The translations under genes were made by a program, and so were the position numbers. A model generated the notes under the pieces. It did not search any database. It saw nothing but the letters and a program-made list of their open reading frames with translations, and was not told the DNA's origin. 64,000 bases of DNA from Desulfobacterales bacterium (GTDB taxonomy: Bacteria; Desulfobacterota; Desulfobacteria; Desulfobacterales; SpSt-501). The stretch covers positions 1 through 64,000 of the forward strand of contig JAUQXK010000101.1 of the NCBI GenBank assembly GCA_030834695.1, given 5' to 3'. Position 1 is the stretch's first letter. Each line of letters begins with the position of its first letter. This document shows positions 26,657 to 35,298 of the stretch, piece after piece.

Positions 26657-27801
26657 CGATCGTGCTCTACTGCCAGTACGTGTGGGGGATGGGGCATCTG
26701 TTCCGCAGCCTCGAGCTGGCTCGCGCGATGGCTGGCCATCGCGTCATCCTTGTCGCCGGCGGGCAAGAGGTCTCAGTGGACCTGCCCGCCCACGTCGAAC
26801 GGGTCCGCCTTCCCGAGCTGCACATGGACGAGCATTTCACGACCCTGATGACCGAGAACCCGGAGGCATCGGTGACGGCGGTTCAGCGCGAGCGAGCAAA
26901 TGTCCTCGCAGCACTTTTCGATCGCGTCCGTCCGCAGGTCTTCATCGTCGAACTGTTCCCCTTCGGCCGCACGGCCTTCGGATTCGAGCTCGAACCGATC
27001 TTGGACGGGATCCGGCGGGGAGACTACGGCCGGGTCCGCACGGTGTGCAGCCTGCGGGACGTCCTGGTTGAAAAGCGCGACCCCGCCGCCTATGAGACCC
27101 GGGTGCTGGATGCCCTCCACCGCTATTTCGACCTGCTTCTGATCCATTCCGACGAGCGTTTACTGCCGCTGCGTGACACCTTCGGTCGGTTCGAAGACAT
27201 TCGGATACCGAAGATCCACACCGGGTTCGTGGCTTCCCGCCCGGATTTGGAAAACGGCCGCCTGCTGCGCCGTGATCTGGGATTGAGTCCCGGCGAAAAA
27301 CTGGTGGTCGCCAGCTGCGGCGGGGGGCGCTCGGGATATCGACTGATCAAGGCGGTGTTGGAGGCCTGCGGCCGGCCCGCCGGGCTGCCGCTGCGCCTGG
27401 AGGCCTTCTGCGGCCCATTCATGAGCGCTGCGGAATTCGGCGAGCTGGAAGCCATGCGCGCGGCCGGCTTGCGCGTTCACCGGTTCACGCCGCGGCTGAT
27501 CGACTATCTGGCGGTCGCCGATCTTTCGATCAGCCTGGCCGGCTACAATACGTGCATGAACCTGCTGGCGACGGGCGTTCCGGCGCTGGTGCTGCCGTAC
27601 TCCCGCCAGCGGGAGCAACCGTGGCGGGTGCAAAAGCTCTTGGGCTGCCTGCCAATGATCGTGCTGAGCGAGGATGACCTCGAAGCGGAGCGGATGGCTG
27701 CGTTCATCCAGAAGGGGTTGGCGCTTCCCCGCCACATAGACCCCTGCGCCGTCAACTTGGATGGTGCGGCCGCCACCGCCCGTCTCCTGGCCGATCCATG
27801 A
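26653..27801 (+). CDS. COG4671-type predicted glycosyltransferase, copy 2
   Basis: This 382-residue paralogue of the preceding protein starts at a GTG that overlaps the previous stop. The N-terminus TIVLYCQYVWGMGHLFRSLELARAMAGHRVILVAGG, then VELFPFGRTAFGFEL, CSLRDVLVEKRD, VASCGGGRSGYRLIKAV and DLSISLAGYNTCMNLLATGVPALVLP follow copy 1 closely. The changes are scattered over the protein, so the two are old duplicates that may add consecutive residues to one glycan. It overlaps the radical SAM gene by four bases. Confidence 0.88.
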   Translation: MTIVLYCQYVWGMGHLFRSLELARAMAGHRVILVAGGQEVSVDLPAHVERVRLPELHMDEHFTTLMTENPEASVTAVQRERANVLAALFDRVRPQVFIVELFPFGRTAFGFELEPILDGIRRGDYGRVRTVCSLRDVLVEKRDPAAYETRVLDALHRYFDLLLIHSDERLLPLRDTFGRFEDIRIPKIHTGFVASRPDLENGRLLRRDLGLSPGEKLVVASCGGGRSGYRLIKAVLEACGRPAGLPLRLEAFCGPFMSAAEFGELEAMRAAGLRVHRFTPRLIDYLAVADLSISLAGYNTCMNLLATGVPALVLPYSRQREQPWRVQKLLGCLPMIVLSEDDLEAERMAAFIQKGLALPRHIDPCAVNLDGAAATARLLADP

Positions 27802-28694
27802 AATCCATTGGTTCTCCCTCCCCGCCCGTCTCGCGGACCGCGCTAGGCCCCGATCACGTGATGATCCAGACGGTAACGGGATGCAACGCGAACTGCATCT
27901 TTTGCCCGAACCGGAAGACCGCGCTGCATATTCCGCTGGGGCTCCGAATGAGTTGGGACCTCTATCGATCCTTGGTTGACCAGTGCCTGGAACTGGGCGT
28001 CCGGCGCTACACCCTTTATTTGATGAACGAACCGATGTTGGATCGCGAACTCCCTCAGCGGGTCGCTTGCATCAGCCGGCGCATCCGCAAACCCCAATCC
28101 GTCAAAACGACCAGCCACGGTGGGCTTTTGACCGCGCGAATGGCGCAAGGCCTATTGGACTCCGGCCTCGACAAACTTAAAATTTCGGTTCAAAGCCTGG
28201 CCCCTGACCGGTATTGGGACATCATGCACCTTCGGCTCGAGAAGACCCTGCGGAACATCGATCGCTTTCTCGATCTCAAAGCGCGGGGAGGGTACCGGCG
28301 GCCCAAGGTGGAAATCGTCGTGGTCGACTCCGTTCACAACCATGACGAAATTCCGGCTCTTCGAAACTACTGGGAGGCAAGGGATGTCAAGCTGGTGGTT
28401 GCCACCATGGAAAATCGCGCCGATCATGGCACCATTCGCGAGACCGCTCTGGCCGTCCAGGAACTCCGACCGTTTGGATGGTGTCGGCGACTGCTGGACC
28501 AACTGCATGTCCTTTACGATGGGCGGACGCTCAGCTGTTGTGTGGACTGGGAGCAAAAGGAGGTGATGGGAGATTTGAGGACCACTGCTCTGGCCGATAT
28601 CTGGTATGGCCCGGATTACCTGGAATTGAGGCGTCGCTTTGCCGCAGGGGATGTAGCGGGTACGCTCTGCCAAAGCTGCCGTAAGCAGAGCTGA
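27798..28694 (+). CDS. Radical SAM protein with SPASM-like C-terminus
   Basis: This 298-residue protein has the radical SAM cluster motif CNANCIFC (Cys29, Cys33, Cys36), preceded by MIQTVTGC. The TIM-barrel part includes LYLMNEPMLDRELPQRV and LKISVQSLAPDRY. The C-terminus has extra cysteines in a shortened SPASM/twitch arrangement (LSCCVDWEQKEVMGDL, then LCQSC), which suggests a second Fe-S cluster. It is the last gene of the coupled glycan cluster. SPASM enzymes often modify peptides, but sugar-modifying members also exist, so the substrate is open. Confidence 0.9.
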   Translation: MKSIGSPSPPVSRTALGPDHVMIQTVTGCNANCIFCPNRKTALHIPLGLRMSWDLYRSLVDQCLELGVRRYTLYLMNEPMLDRELPQRVACISRRIRKPQSVKTTSHGGLLTARMAQGLLDSGLDKLKISVQSLAPDRYWDIMHLRLEKTLRNIDRFLDLKARGGYRRPKVEIVVVDSVHNHDEIPALRNYWEARDVKLVVATMENRADHGTIRETALAVQELRPFGWCRRLLDQLHVLYDGRTLSCCVDWEQKEVMGDLRTTALADIWYGPDYLELRRRFAAGDVAGTLCQSCRKQS

Positions 28695-28882
28695 TACACA
28701 GAGGCCGGGCCGGCCAAATGCCTCGTGCAACACCATGGCTCCAGGTCGAAGCCGGTCCGCGCGGGCGGATCCCATTAAAGCGCACCCGGTCGGATATCCA
28801 AGGCTTATTAAGAACCGCTATTATTTACTTCTCAAAACCGTTGTGTTATCGGATTTGAAACCGGAGGCCGGGTTTTTCAATC

Positions 28883-29578
28883 ATGCCAGATCGCATCTTT
28901 TCAGATCGGACTGCGGCGTCTGCGCCGAGCAACCGCTTAGTGGTTTTGCCGTTCGGCAAGTCCGTGGAAATCGCCTACAAGAGCATCCGGGTGCGTTTTT
29001 TCCGATCCCTGATCACCACCCTGAGCCTGGTCCTGGCCGTGTCCTTTTTAAGCTTTACCGATGTCAGCAACGATGTCGCCAACGGCATGCTGGCGAGCGA
29101 TTCGGCCGGGCTGCGCCAGGCGCTCGTGCGCGCCGGCTACGATCTCGGCCCGGAGGCGAAGAACGTGGCTTCCAGTCCGAAGCAGCGCTGGATCCTTATT
29201 TTATCGCTGCTCGTCTGCACGGTGGGGATCGTCAATGCGCAGCTGATGGCGGTCACCGAGCGGTTTCGTGAAATCGGCACCATGAAATGTCTGGGGGCGC
29301 TCGACCGCTTCGTATTGAGGCTGTTCATCCTGGAAGCCGGGATGCAGGGCCTGGTCGGATCCGTCGCCGGGGCGCTGCTCGGAGCCGTCTTCGCCCTCTT
29401 GGCCGGCGGGCTCCGTTTCGGGGGTGCGGCCCTCCAGCAGGTGGCGATGGCGCACGTGGGGGCGTCGATAGCGGCCGCCACGGGAATCGGCGTCGCTTTA
29501 AGCCTCCTGGGAGTTCTGTACCCGGCCCTGGTGGCGGCGCGGATGCAGCCCGTGGAGGCCATGCGGGTGGAGACATGA
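28883..29578 (+). CDS. Short FtsX/MacB-type ABC permease
   Basis: This permease has 231 residues and the C-terminal FtsX core: SKQRWILILSLLVCTVGIVNAQLMAV-like helix, TERFREIGTMKCLGALDRFVLRLF cytoplasmic loop, two further helices and YPALVAARMQPVEAMR. An N-terminal helix follows KSIRVRFFRSLITTLSLVLAVSFLSF. The extracytoplasmic loop between helices 1 and 2 is only about 50 residues, much shorter than the roughly 200 of MacB/LolC. The ATG has a distant GGAGG (16 bases), and a GTG near 28940 is an alternative. It overlaps the ATPase gene by four bases. Confidence 0.85.
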   Translation: MPDRIFSDRTAASAPSNRLVVLPFGKSVEIAYKSIRVRFFRSLITTLSLVLAVSFLSFTDVSNDVANGMLASDSAGLRQALVRAGYDLGPEAKNVASSPKQRWILILSLLVCTVGIVNAQLMAVTERFREIGTMKCLGALDRFVLRLFILEAGMQGLVGSVAGALLGAVFALLAGGLRFGGAALQQVAMAHVGASIAAATGIGVALSLLGVLYPALVAARMQPVEAMRVET

Positions 29579-30303
29579 GCAACGTCGTACGGGTATCCGG
29601 CGTCACCAAAAGCTTCAAGCTCGGCAAGATCGAGGTCCAGGCGCTGAAGGGCGTCGATCTGCGGATCGACCGGGGCGAATACCTTTCCATCATGGGGCCT
29701 TCGGGCTCCGGCAAGAGCACGCTCTTCAATATGATCGGCGGGCTGGACAAGCCCAGCACCGGCAAAGTCTTTATCGACGAGGTCGACATCGCCCAGCTCG
29801 ACGCCTACGAGCTGGCCTGGCTGCGTTGCCGTAAGATCGGCTACATTTTCCAGACCTTCAACATCATCCAGGTCATGACGGCCCTGGAGAACGTCACCCT
29901 GCCGATGATCTTCGCCGGATTGGCCAACGATGCCGCCGTGCAAAAGGGCATGAAGCTGCTGGAGCAGGTGGGGCTCGGCGACCGCCACAGCCACAAGCCC
30001 TTCGAGATGTCCGGCGGCCAGCAGCAGCGCGTGGCCATTGCGCGTGCGCTGGCGAACGACCCCGCCATTATCCTGGCCGACGAGCCCACGGGCAACCTGG
30101 ATCTGACCACCGGCGAAGAAATCATCGCCCTGTTGAAGCGTATGAGCCAGGAGCGCGGCGTTACGGTCATCTCCGCCACCCACGACTTCAAGATGCTCAA
30201 CGTATCCGACCGGGTGGTCTGGATTCGGGACGGACGGATCGACAAGATCGAAAACCGCGAGGAGCTTTCGATTTCCATCGGGCGGATCGGGGCGCGCGAG
30301 TGA
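29575..30303 (+). CDS. ABC transporter ATP-binding protein, LolD/MacB type
   Basis: This 242-residue ATPase of the MacB/LolD/FtsE class has Walker [10 protein letters not shown], the class motif GYIFQTFNIIQVMTALENVTLPM, signature [15 protein letters not shown] and Walker B IILADEPTGNLD, with H-loop VISATHD. Class members work as mechanotransmitters with FtsX-fold permeases rather than classical importers. It sits between, and overlaps, the short and the giant FtsX-type permease genes, so both are probably its partners. Confidence 0.95.
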   Translation: MSNVVRVSGVTKSFKLGKIEVQALKGVDLRIDRGEYLSIMGPSGSGKSTLFNMIGGLDKPSTGKVFIDEVDIAQLDAYELAWLRCRKIGYIFQTFNIIQVMTALENVTLPMIFAGLANDAAVQKGMKLLEQVGLGDRHSHKPFEMSGGQQQRVAIARALANDPAIILADEPTGNLDLTTGEEIIALLKRMSQERGVTVISATHDFKMLNVSDRVVWIRDGRIDKIENREELSISIGRIGARE

Positions 30304-33300
30304 GCACAGGAATCGAACCGGTGAAGCCGCATCCGCCAGCCCCTGCTGTACGATGGGCCCGATGGGTCGTGTGGGCGCTCGTGAGCGGGGTCCTTTTCCC
30401 GGTGGCCTCCCGCACGGCGACGGCCCAGGATACCGGCTCCTTCATGCAGGCGCTGCACGCCTTTGCGTCCGTCGGGGACCGGAGTACGGGGACACCGGGA
30501 AACACCCGGGTTGCGGACATCATCAAGAACGAGCTCGAACGGCTGGCGCTGGGGCCGGTGGCCTCCCAGCCATTTGCCGTGCCGGTCGTCCGCCACGGGG
30601 CCAGTGAGCTCGATGTCCCGGCGCGCGGAATTTCGCTGCCGCTGCATCCGCTGTCCGGCAATGCCGTCAGCCCCCCGGCCATCGCCCCGCCCGGGTTGGC
30701 GGGTCCGCTGATCTATGTCGGCAACGGCGAGTTCGGTTGGTTGAACGGCAAACGCATCGAGGGCGCCGTTCTGCTGATGGAGATCGATTCGGCCCGAAAC
30801 TGGCTGAAGGCCGCGGATTTAGGTGCCCAGGCCCTGATCTACGTGGACCGGGGGCCGTCGCCGCGGTCCTTCTTTGAAGACAAGTTCGAGCTTTCCCCTG
30901 TACAGTTTCCGCGTTTTTGGATATCGGCGGAGACCCTGCGCCGGGCCTTCGGCGATTTCGAGTCGGCCCCGGCCGGTCGGGTGGCCGATGACGTGCGGCT
31001 GCGCTCGGCGGCGCGGTGGGAAAACGTTCTCACCGAGAACGTTTACTGCCTGATCCCCGGGACCTCTCCCGAACGCAAAAAGGAACTCCTGCTGGTTGAA
31101 GCCTTTTACGACAGCACCGCCCGGGTGGCGGGTCGTTCTCCCGGAGCGGACGAGGCTCTCGGCGCGGCCACGCTGCTTCAACTGGCCCGGTTTTTCCAGG
31201 AGCATCCGCCCGAACGGTCCGTTCTGCTGGCGGCAACTTCCGGTCATGCCCAGGCCCTGGCCGGTATGCGCGAGATGACCTGGACGTTTTCGACACGATC
31301 CAGGGACCTGCGCGATGAAAGAAACCAGCTGCGCCGGTTCGTTCAACAGGCCCGGCTGGCCCTGCGGGCACTTAAAGACGCCCGCTTCGGCGATGCCGAC
31401 TCCGCCGAAAAAGCGGCGGTGGGGGTCGACTCGCCCGAGGATGCGGTCGAGACGGACAGCGGCAGCGGTGCCCCGGAGGATCTGCTCCGGGCGGCGCTGC
31501 AAGAGCGCCTCAAAACCGACACGGACCTGGTGTCCCGGCGGTTGATGCAGCTGCGCATGATCGAACACGGCCGCGACGCGAACCTCATTCAGGAACTCAC
31601 CGCGGAGCGACAGGTCCTGCGGCGCCTGACGTGGCGCACCTCCTTCGAGCGTTTGGGCGCCGACGAGGAGCGCCTGCTGCGGCAGGTGGCCGAGCGCGCC
31701 CGGAAAGATCAGGAGTTCATATTATCCGACGCGCGGACGCAACTGCGCCTCGTGGAGGGCGCCTACGCCCTGCGCAACGCCGTCCAGGATTACGAAATCG
31801 TGACCGCCGTGTCTCTGCACCTCTCCAGCCACGGCGACGGGTTCGGCGCCTTCAATGCCGGCTGGCTGTATCCGCTGCGGCCGCGAATCAACCGGGTTCC
31901 GGCCTACGCCGCGTTGGCGGAAGCGCTGAAGGAAGGCGCCCAACGAATGGAACCCGCGCTCGGCGCACCCGGGATGTTCAAGGACACCCTGCGGCCGAGC
32001 CGGCTGCGGTCCTGGCAGAGTTATTTCATCGACCGGCCGGCGCTCGGCGGCGAGGTCGCGGCGTTGGCGGGCTATCATGGCATCACCTTCGCCACGACGG
32101 GCGACGCCCGTTCGGCGTGGGGAACCCCGGGAGACACTCCGGAGCGGGTCGACGTCGAATTCGCCGTGAGGCAAAGCCATGCGGTCTGCGGTCTCATCGG
32201 CCATTTGACGCGGGCGCCGAGGCTGCGCGAGGAAAACGCACCGCTCAACGGATTTTCGACCATCACCGGTCGGGCCGCGTTCCTGCGCCACGGCGAGCTT
32301 TTTGCCGACAAGCCGGCTCCCGGCACGGTTCTGCTCTGCTATCAGGGGGCTTCGCGGTTCTATGCCATGGTGGACGCCAAGGGCCGCTTTCGGCTGAAAG
32401 GAGTGGCGGACAAGACCCACAGCCTGTTCAAGGTCGTGATTGAGGGCTACCGGTTCGACGACCGGACCGGTCAGGCAATCTGGGCCATCGACAAAAAGCT
32501 CACCGGCAAGGACGCCTACCGCGTGAAAATGAACCGCCGCTTCATGGAGACCGATCTGGTCATGTTCGCCGCCAGCGGGACCACGGTGTTCAACCTGCTG
32601 GAGCCTCGCACCTTTCGCCACTTGACCAAAGCCGATGTGCTCGACGGCCGCCGGGAGGCGGAGCCGGCGCATTGGTATATGAGCCGGCTGGATACCTGGT
32701 CGTCGATCATCACCACCGTTTTTCTGGAGCCGGGGACGCCGTTTAAGATGATGCTGTCGGATACCGTGCTGCGGCGCAAGTTGATTCTGCTTAACGCTTC
32801 CGAGCAGCGGCCGACCGGCAGCGGTTATGAGGTGGAGGACGTCCCCCGGCTGCTGCGCTCCGAATATCAGGTGGCGCGCGACATGTGGGCGCTGCTGGCT
32901 CCGCGCATCGACCATCTCGAGCAGCGCGGCGTTTACAACGAGCGCATCCGCGCGCTCGAACAGGAAGGACGGGCCGCATTGAAGACGGCCGAAGCGGCGC
33001 TCGGCGCTCACGCCTACGACCGGTTCGCCGCGGCCAGCTCCCGTGCCTGGGCACTGGCTGCGCGGGTTTACGAAGACGTGGAACGAACGCAGAAGGACAT
33101 TCTCTACGGCGTGCTCTTCTATATCGCGCTGTTTGTGCCGTTCGCCTTCTGCCTGGAGCGGCTCCTGTTCGCGTATGCGAACATCTACAAACGCATCCTC
33201 GCCTTCAGCCTCATTCTCGCCGTGCTCGTCGCCGTTATTTACAACGTCCACCCGGCGTTTCAACTGGCCTACAGCCCCATGGTGGTCATTCTGGCCTTTT

Positions 33301-35294
33301 TTATCATGGGGCTGTCGCTGGTCGTAACCCTGATCATTTTCTTCCGATTCGAACAGGAAATGGCCGGACTGCAGTCCCGCGCGCGCCTGTCGCAGGCCGG
33401 AGAGATCAGCCGGTGGCGGGCCTTCGTGGCGGCCTTTCTGCTCGGCGTGAGCAACCTGCGCCGCCGCCCGGTGCGCACGGCGCTCACGTGCGTCACCCTG
33501 GTGCTGCTGACATTTACCATCATGAGCTTCACGTCGGCCAAGTCCATGCGCCGGCACGCCCGCATCCTCTACAGCCCGCAGGCCACCTACCAGGGTTTCC
33601 TGCTCAAGAACACGAATTGGACGACCCTGCCGGCCGAGGCGTTTGAGGCCATCGCCAACGCCTTCTCCGGCACCGGCCTGGCCGTGCCGCGGGCCTGGCT
33701 GGAGGAGGAAGACGCGACCCGCACCGGCGTGGTGCCGCTGCGGACCGGCGGCCGCAACGCCGAGGCCCAGGGCTTGATGGGATTGAGTTATGCGGAGCCG
33801 CAGGTTTCGGGGCTGGATGCGATCCTGATCGGCGGCCGGTGGTTTGCCGAAACGGAGCGATTCGCCGCGCTGCTTCCCGAGCGTCTGGCGGTCAGCCTCG
33901 GCATCGATCCGCGGCGGCCGGACGGGCAGCGCGTCAGCTTATGGGGGATGGACTTCGCCGTAGCGGGGGTGTTTTCCGGCAAGCGCCTGCAGGAACGGCT
34001 GGACCTCGACGGCGAGCCGCTGACTCCGGTCAGTTTTTCGCGGGAAGTCTCCGGGGAAATGACCGAGGAGGAAGTCGAGGCGCTCGAAACCGGCGAGGAC
34101 GTGCGCGAGTTTCAAAGCCGCTACCAGCACGCCACCGGGGATCAGACCGTCATTGTCCCGTACCCGACCCTGATGGCCGCCGGCGGCAGCCTCAAGGCGG
34201 TGGCGGTACGCAACGACGCACCGCAGTCCGTCCGCATGGCCGCGCAGGATCTCATCGACCGCTTCGGGCTGGCGCTGCTCAGCGGCGAGCCGGAGGGGAC
34301 GTTTCTCTACCACGCCAGCGACACCATGAGCTACAGCGGCGTGCCCAACATCATCATCCCGCTGGGCATCTCGATTTTCATCGTGCTGAACACCATGATC
34401 AGCAGCGTCTACGAACGCAAACGCGAGATCGCCGTTTACACGTCCGTGGGCCTGGCCCCGTCCCACGTGTCCTTTCTCTTTATCGCCGAGGCCCTGGCCT
34501 TCGGTGTCCTCAGCGTGGTGTTCGGCTATCTTCTGGCTCAGACCACGGCCAAGTTGTTTGCCGAAACGGCGCTCTGGTCGGGGATTACCGTAAACTATTC
34601 GTCGTTGTCCGGCGTGGCGGCCATGGGGCTCGTCATCGCCGTGGTGCTGCTGTCCGCGATTTATCCGTCAAAGGTCGCCGGAGACATCGCCATTCCGGAT
34701 GTGAATCGATCCTGGACGCTGCCGGAGGCGCGCGGCAACACGCTGGCGCTCGTCCTGCCCTTCCTGATGACCTACCGGGAGCAGGCCAGCGTCGGCGGCT
34801 TTCTTTTCGATTATTTCGAAGGGCATTTCGATGTCTCCCACGGAACGTTTTCGACCTCGCACATCGACCTGGAATTTGTCTGCGAAACCCTTCCGGGCAT
34901 GGCCGGGGGCGACCCGGACTGCCCGCAGGCGGCGTGCGAGCTCCCCGAGTGCCTGCATCTCACCTGCCGCGTCTGGCTGGCGCCGTTTGATTTCGGCATC
35001 ATGCAGCGAGTGGAGTTGCGCTTCACCCCGGCACGGGAGGAGCCGGGCTTTCTGGAAATTCACGTGCGGCTGACCCGGGAATCCGGCGAATCCAACGCCT
35101 GGCGGCGGATCAACCACGGTTTTCTGCTGGCTGTCCGGCGCCAGCTTCTGATCTGGCGCTCTCTGGACCCGACGGCCAAGCGGCACTACGAGCAACCGTT
35201 GACGACGGCGCGCGCACGGCGGATGGGAACCGACGAACCGGAGCGGCCGGCGGGGGCCGAAGCGCCGCCGCCGGCGCGCGGTCGGGAGGGGTGA
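30300..35294 (+). CDS. Giant FtsX-family permease with degenerate M28-like ectodomain
   Basis: The 1664-residue product starts in an ATGA overlap. After an N-terminal helix (about 21-40), residues about 45-330 resemble an M28 aminopeptidase with a PA-like insert. At positions expected for metal ligands and catalytic Glu it has EAFYDS (267-272), PGADEALG (281-288) and TSGHAQALAG (313-322). His of the first ligand is replaced and the catalytic Glu-Glu is absent, so this part is probably inactive. Helices follow near 935-1030, then FtsX segments (RRRPVRTALTCVTLVLL; ISIFIVLNTMISSVYERKRE; YLLAQ). The last 200 residues form a soluble, cysteine-containing domain (CPQAACELPECLHLTC). Transport substrate unknown. 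Confidence 0.85.
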   Translation: MSTGIEPVKPHPPAPAVRWARWVVWALVSGVLFPVASRTATAQDTGSFMQALHAFASVGDRSTGTPGNTRVADIIKNELERLALGPVASQPFAVPVVRHGASELDVPARGISLPLHPLSGNAVSPPAIAPPGLAGPLIYVGNGEFGWLNGKRIEGAVLLMEIDSARNWLKAADLGAQALIYVDRGPSPRSFFEDKFELSPVQFPRFWISAETLRRAFGDFESAPAGRVADDVRLRSAARWENVLTENVYCLIPGTSPERKKELLLVEAFYDSTARVAGRSPGADEALGAATLLQLARFFQEHPPERSVLLAATSGHAQALAGMREMTWTFSTRSRDLRDERNQLRRFVQQARLALRALKDARFGDADSAEKAAVGVDSPEDAVETDSGSGAPEDLLRAALQERLKTDTDLVSRRLMQLRMIEHGRDANLIQELTAERQVLRRLTWRTSFERLGADEERLLRQVAERARKDQEFILSDARTQLRLVEGAYALRNAVQDYEIVTAVSLHLSSHGDGFGAFNAGWLYPLRPRINRVPAYAALAEALKEGAQRMEPALGAPGMFKDTLRPSRLRSWQSYFIDRPALGGEVAALAGYHGITFATTGDARSAWGTPGDTPERVDVEFAVRQSHAVCGLIGHLTRAPRLREENAPLNGFSTITGRAAFLRHGELFADKPAPGTVLLCYQGASRFYAMVDAKGRFRLKGVADKTHSLFKVVIEGYRFDDRTGQAIWAIDKKLTGKDAYRVKMNRRFMETDLVMFAASGTTVFNLLEPRTFRHLTKADVLDGRREAEPAHWYMSRLDTWSSIITTVFLEPGTPFKMMLSDTVLRRKLILLNASEQRPTGSGYEVEDVPRLLRSEYQVARDMWALLAPRIDHLEQRGVYNERIRALEQEGRAALKTAEAALGAHAYDRFAAASSRAWALAARVYEDVERTQKDILYGVLFYIALFVPFAFCLERLLFAYANIYKRILAFSLILAVLVAVIYNVHPAFQLAYSPMVVILAFFIMGLSLVVTLIIFFRFEQEMAGLQSRARLSQAGEISRWRAFVAAFLLGVSNLRRRPVRTALTCVTLVLLTFTIMSFTSAKSMRRHARILYSPQATYQGFLLKNTNWTTLPAEAFEAIANAFSGTGLAVPRAWLEEEDATRTGVVPLRTGGRNAEAQGLMGLSYAEPQVSGLDAILIGGRWFAETERFAALLPERLAVSLGIDPRRPDGQRVSLWGMDFAVAGVFSGKRLQERLDLDGEPLTPVSFSREVSGEMTEEEVEALETGEDVREFQSRYQHATGDQTVIVPYPTLMAAGGSLKAVAVRNDAPQSVRMAAQDLIDRFGLALLSGEPEGTFLYHASDTMSYSGVPNIIIPLGISIFIVLNTMISSVYERKREIAVYTSVGLAPSHVSFLFIAEALAFGVLSVVFGYLLAQTTAKLFAETALWSGITVNYSSLSGVAAMGLVIAVVLLSAIYPSKVAGDIAIPDVNRSWTLPEARGNTLALVLPFLMTYREQASVGGFLFDYFEGHFDVSHGTFSTSHIDLEFVCETLPGMAGGDPDCPQAACELPECLHLTCRVWLAPFDFGIMQRVELRFTPAREEPGFLEIHVRLTRESGESNAWRRINHGFLLAVRRQLLIWRSLDPTAKRHYEQPLTTARARRMGTDEPERPAGAEAPPPARGREG

Positions 35295-35298
35295 AGCG

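Noticed and set aside
28858-28877. Terminator-like hairpin CCGGAGGCCGG followed by TTTTT just before the short FtsX gene
   Set aside because: The stem is only four to five pairs and the GGAGG inside it may be the ribosome binding site; the evidence is too weak to call.
31722-33557. 611-codon open frame on the minus strand
   Set aside because: It is antisense to the giant FtsX permease and has no domain; it is explained by GC-rich third positions.
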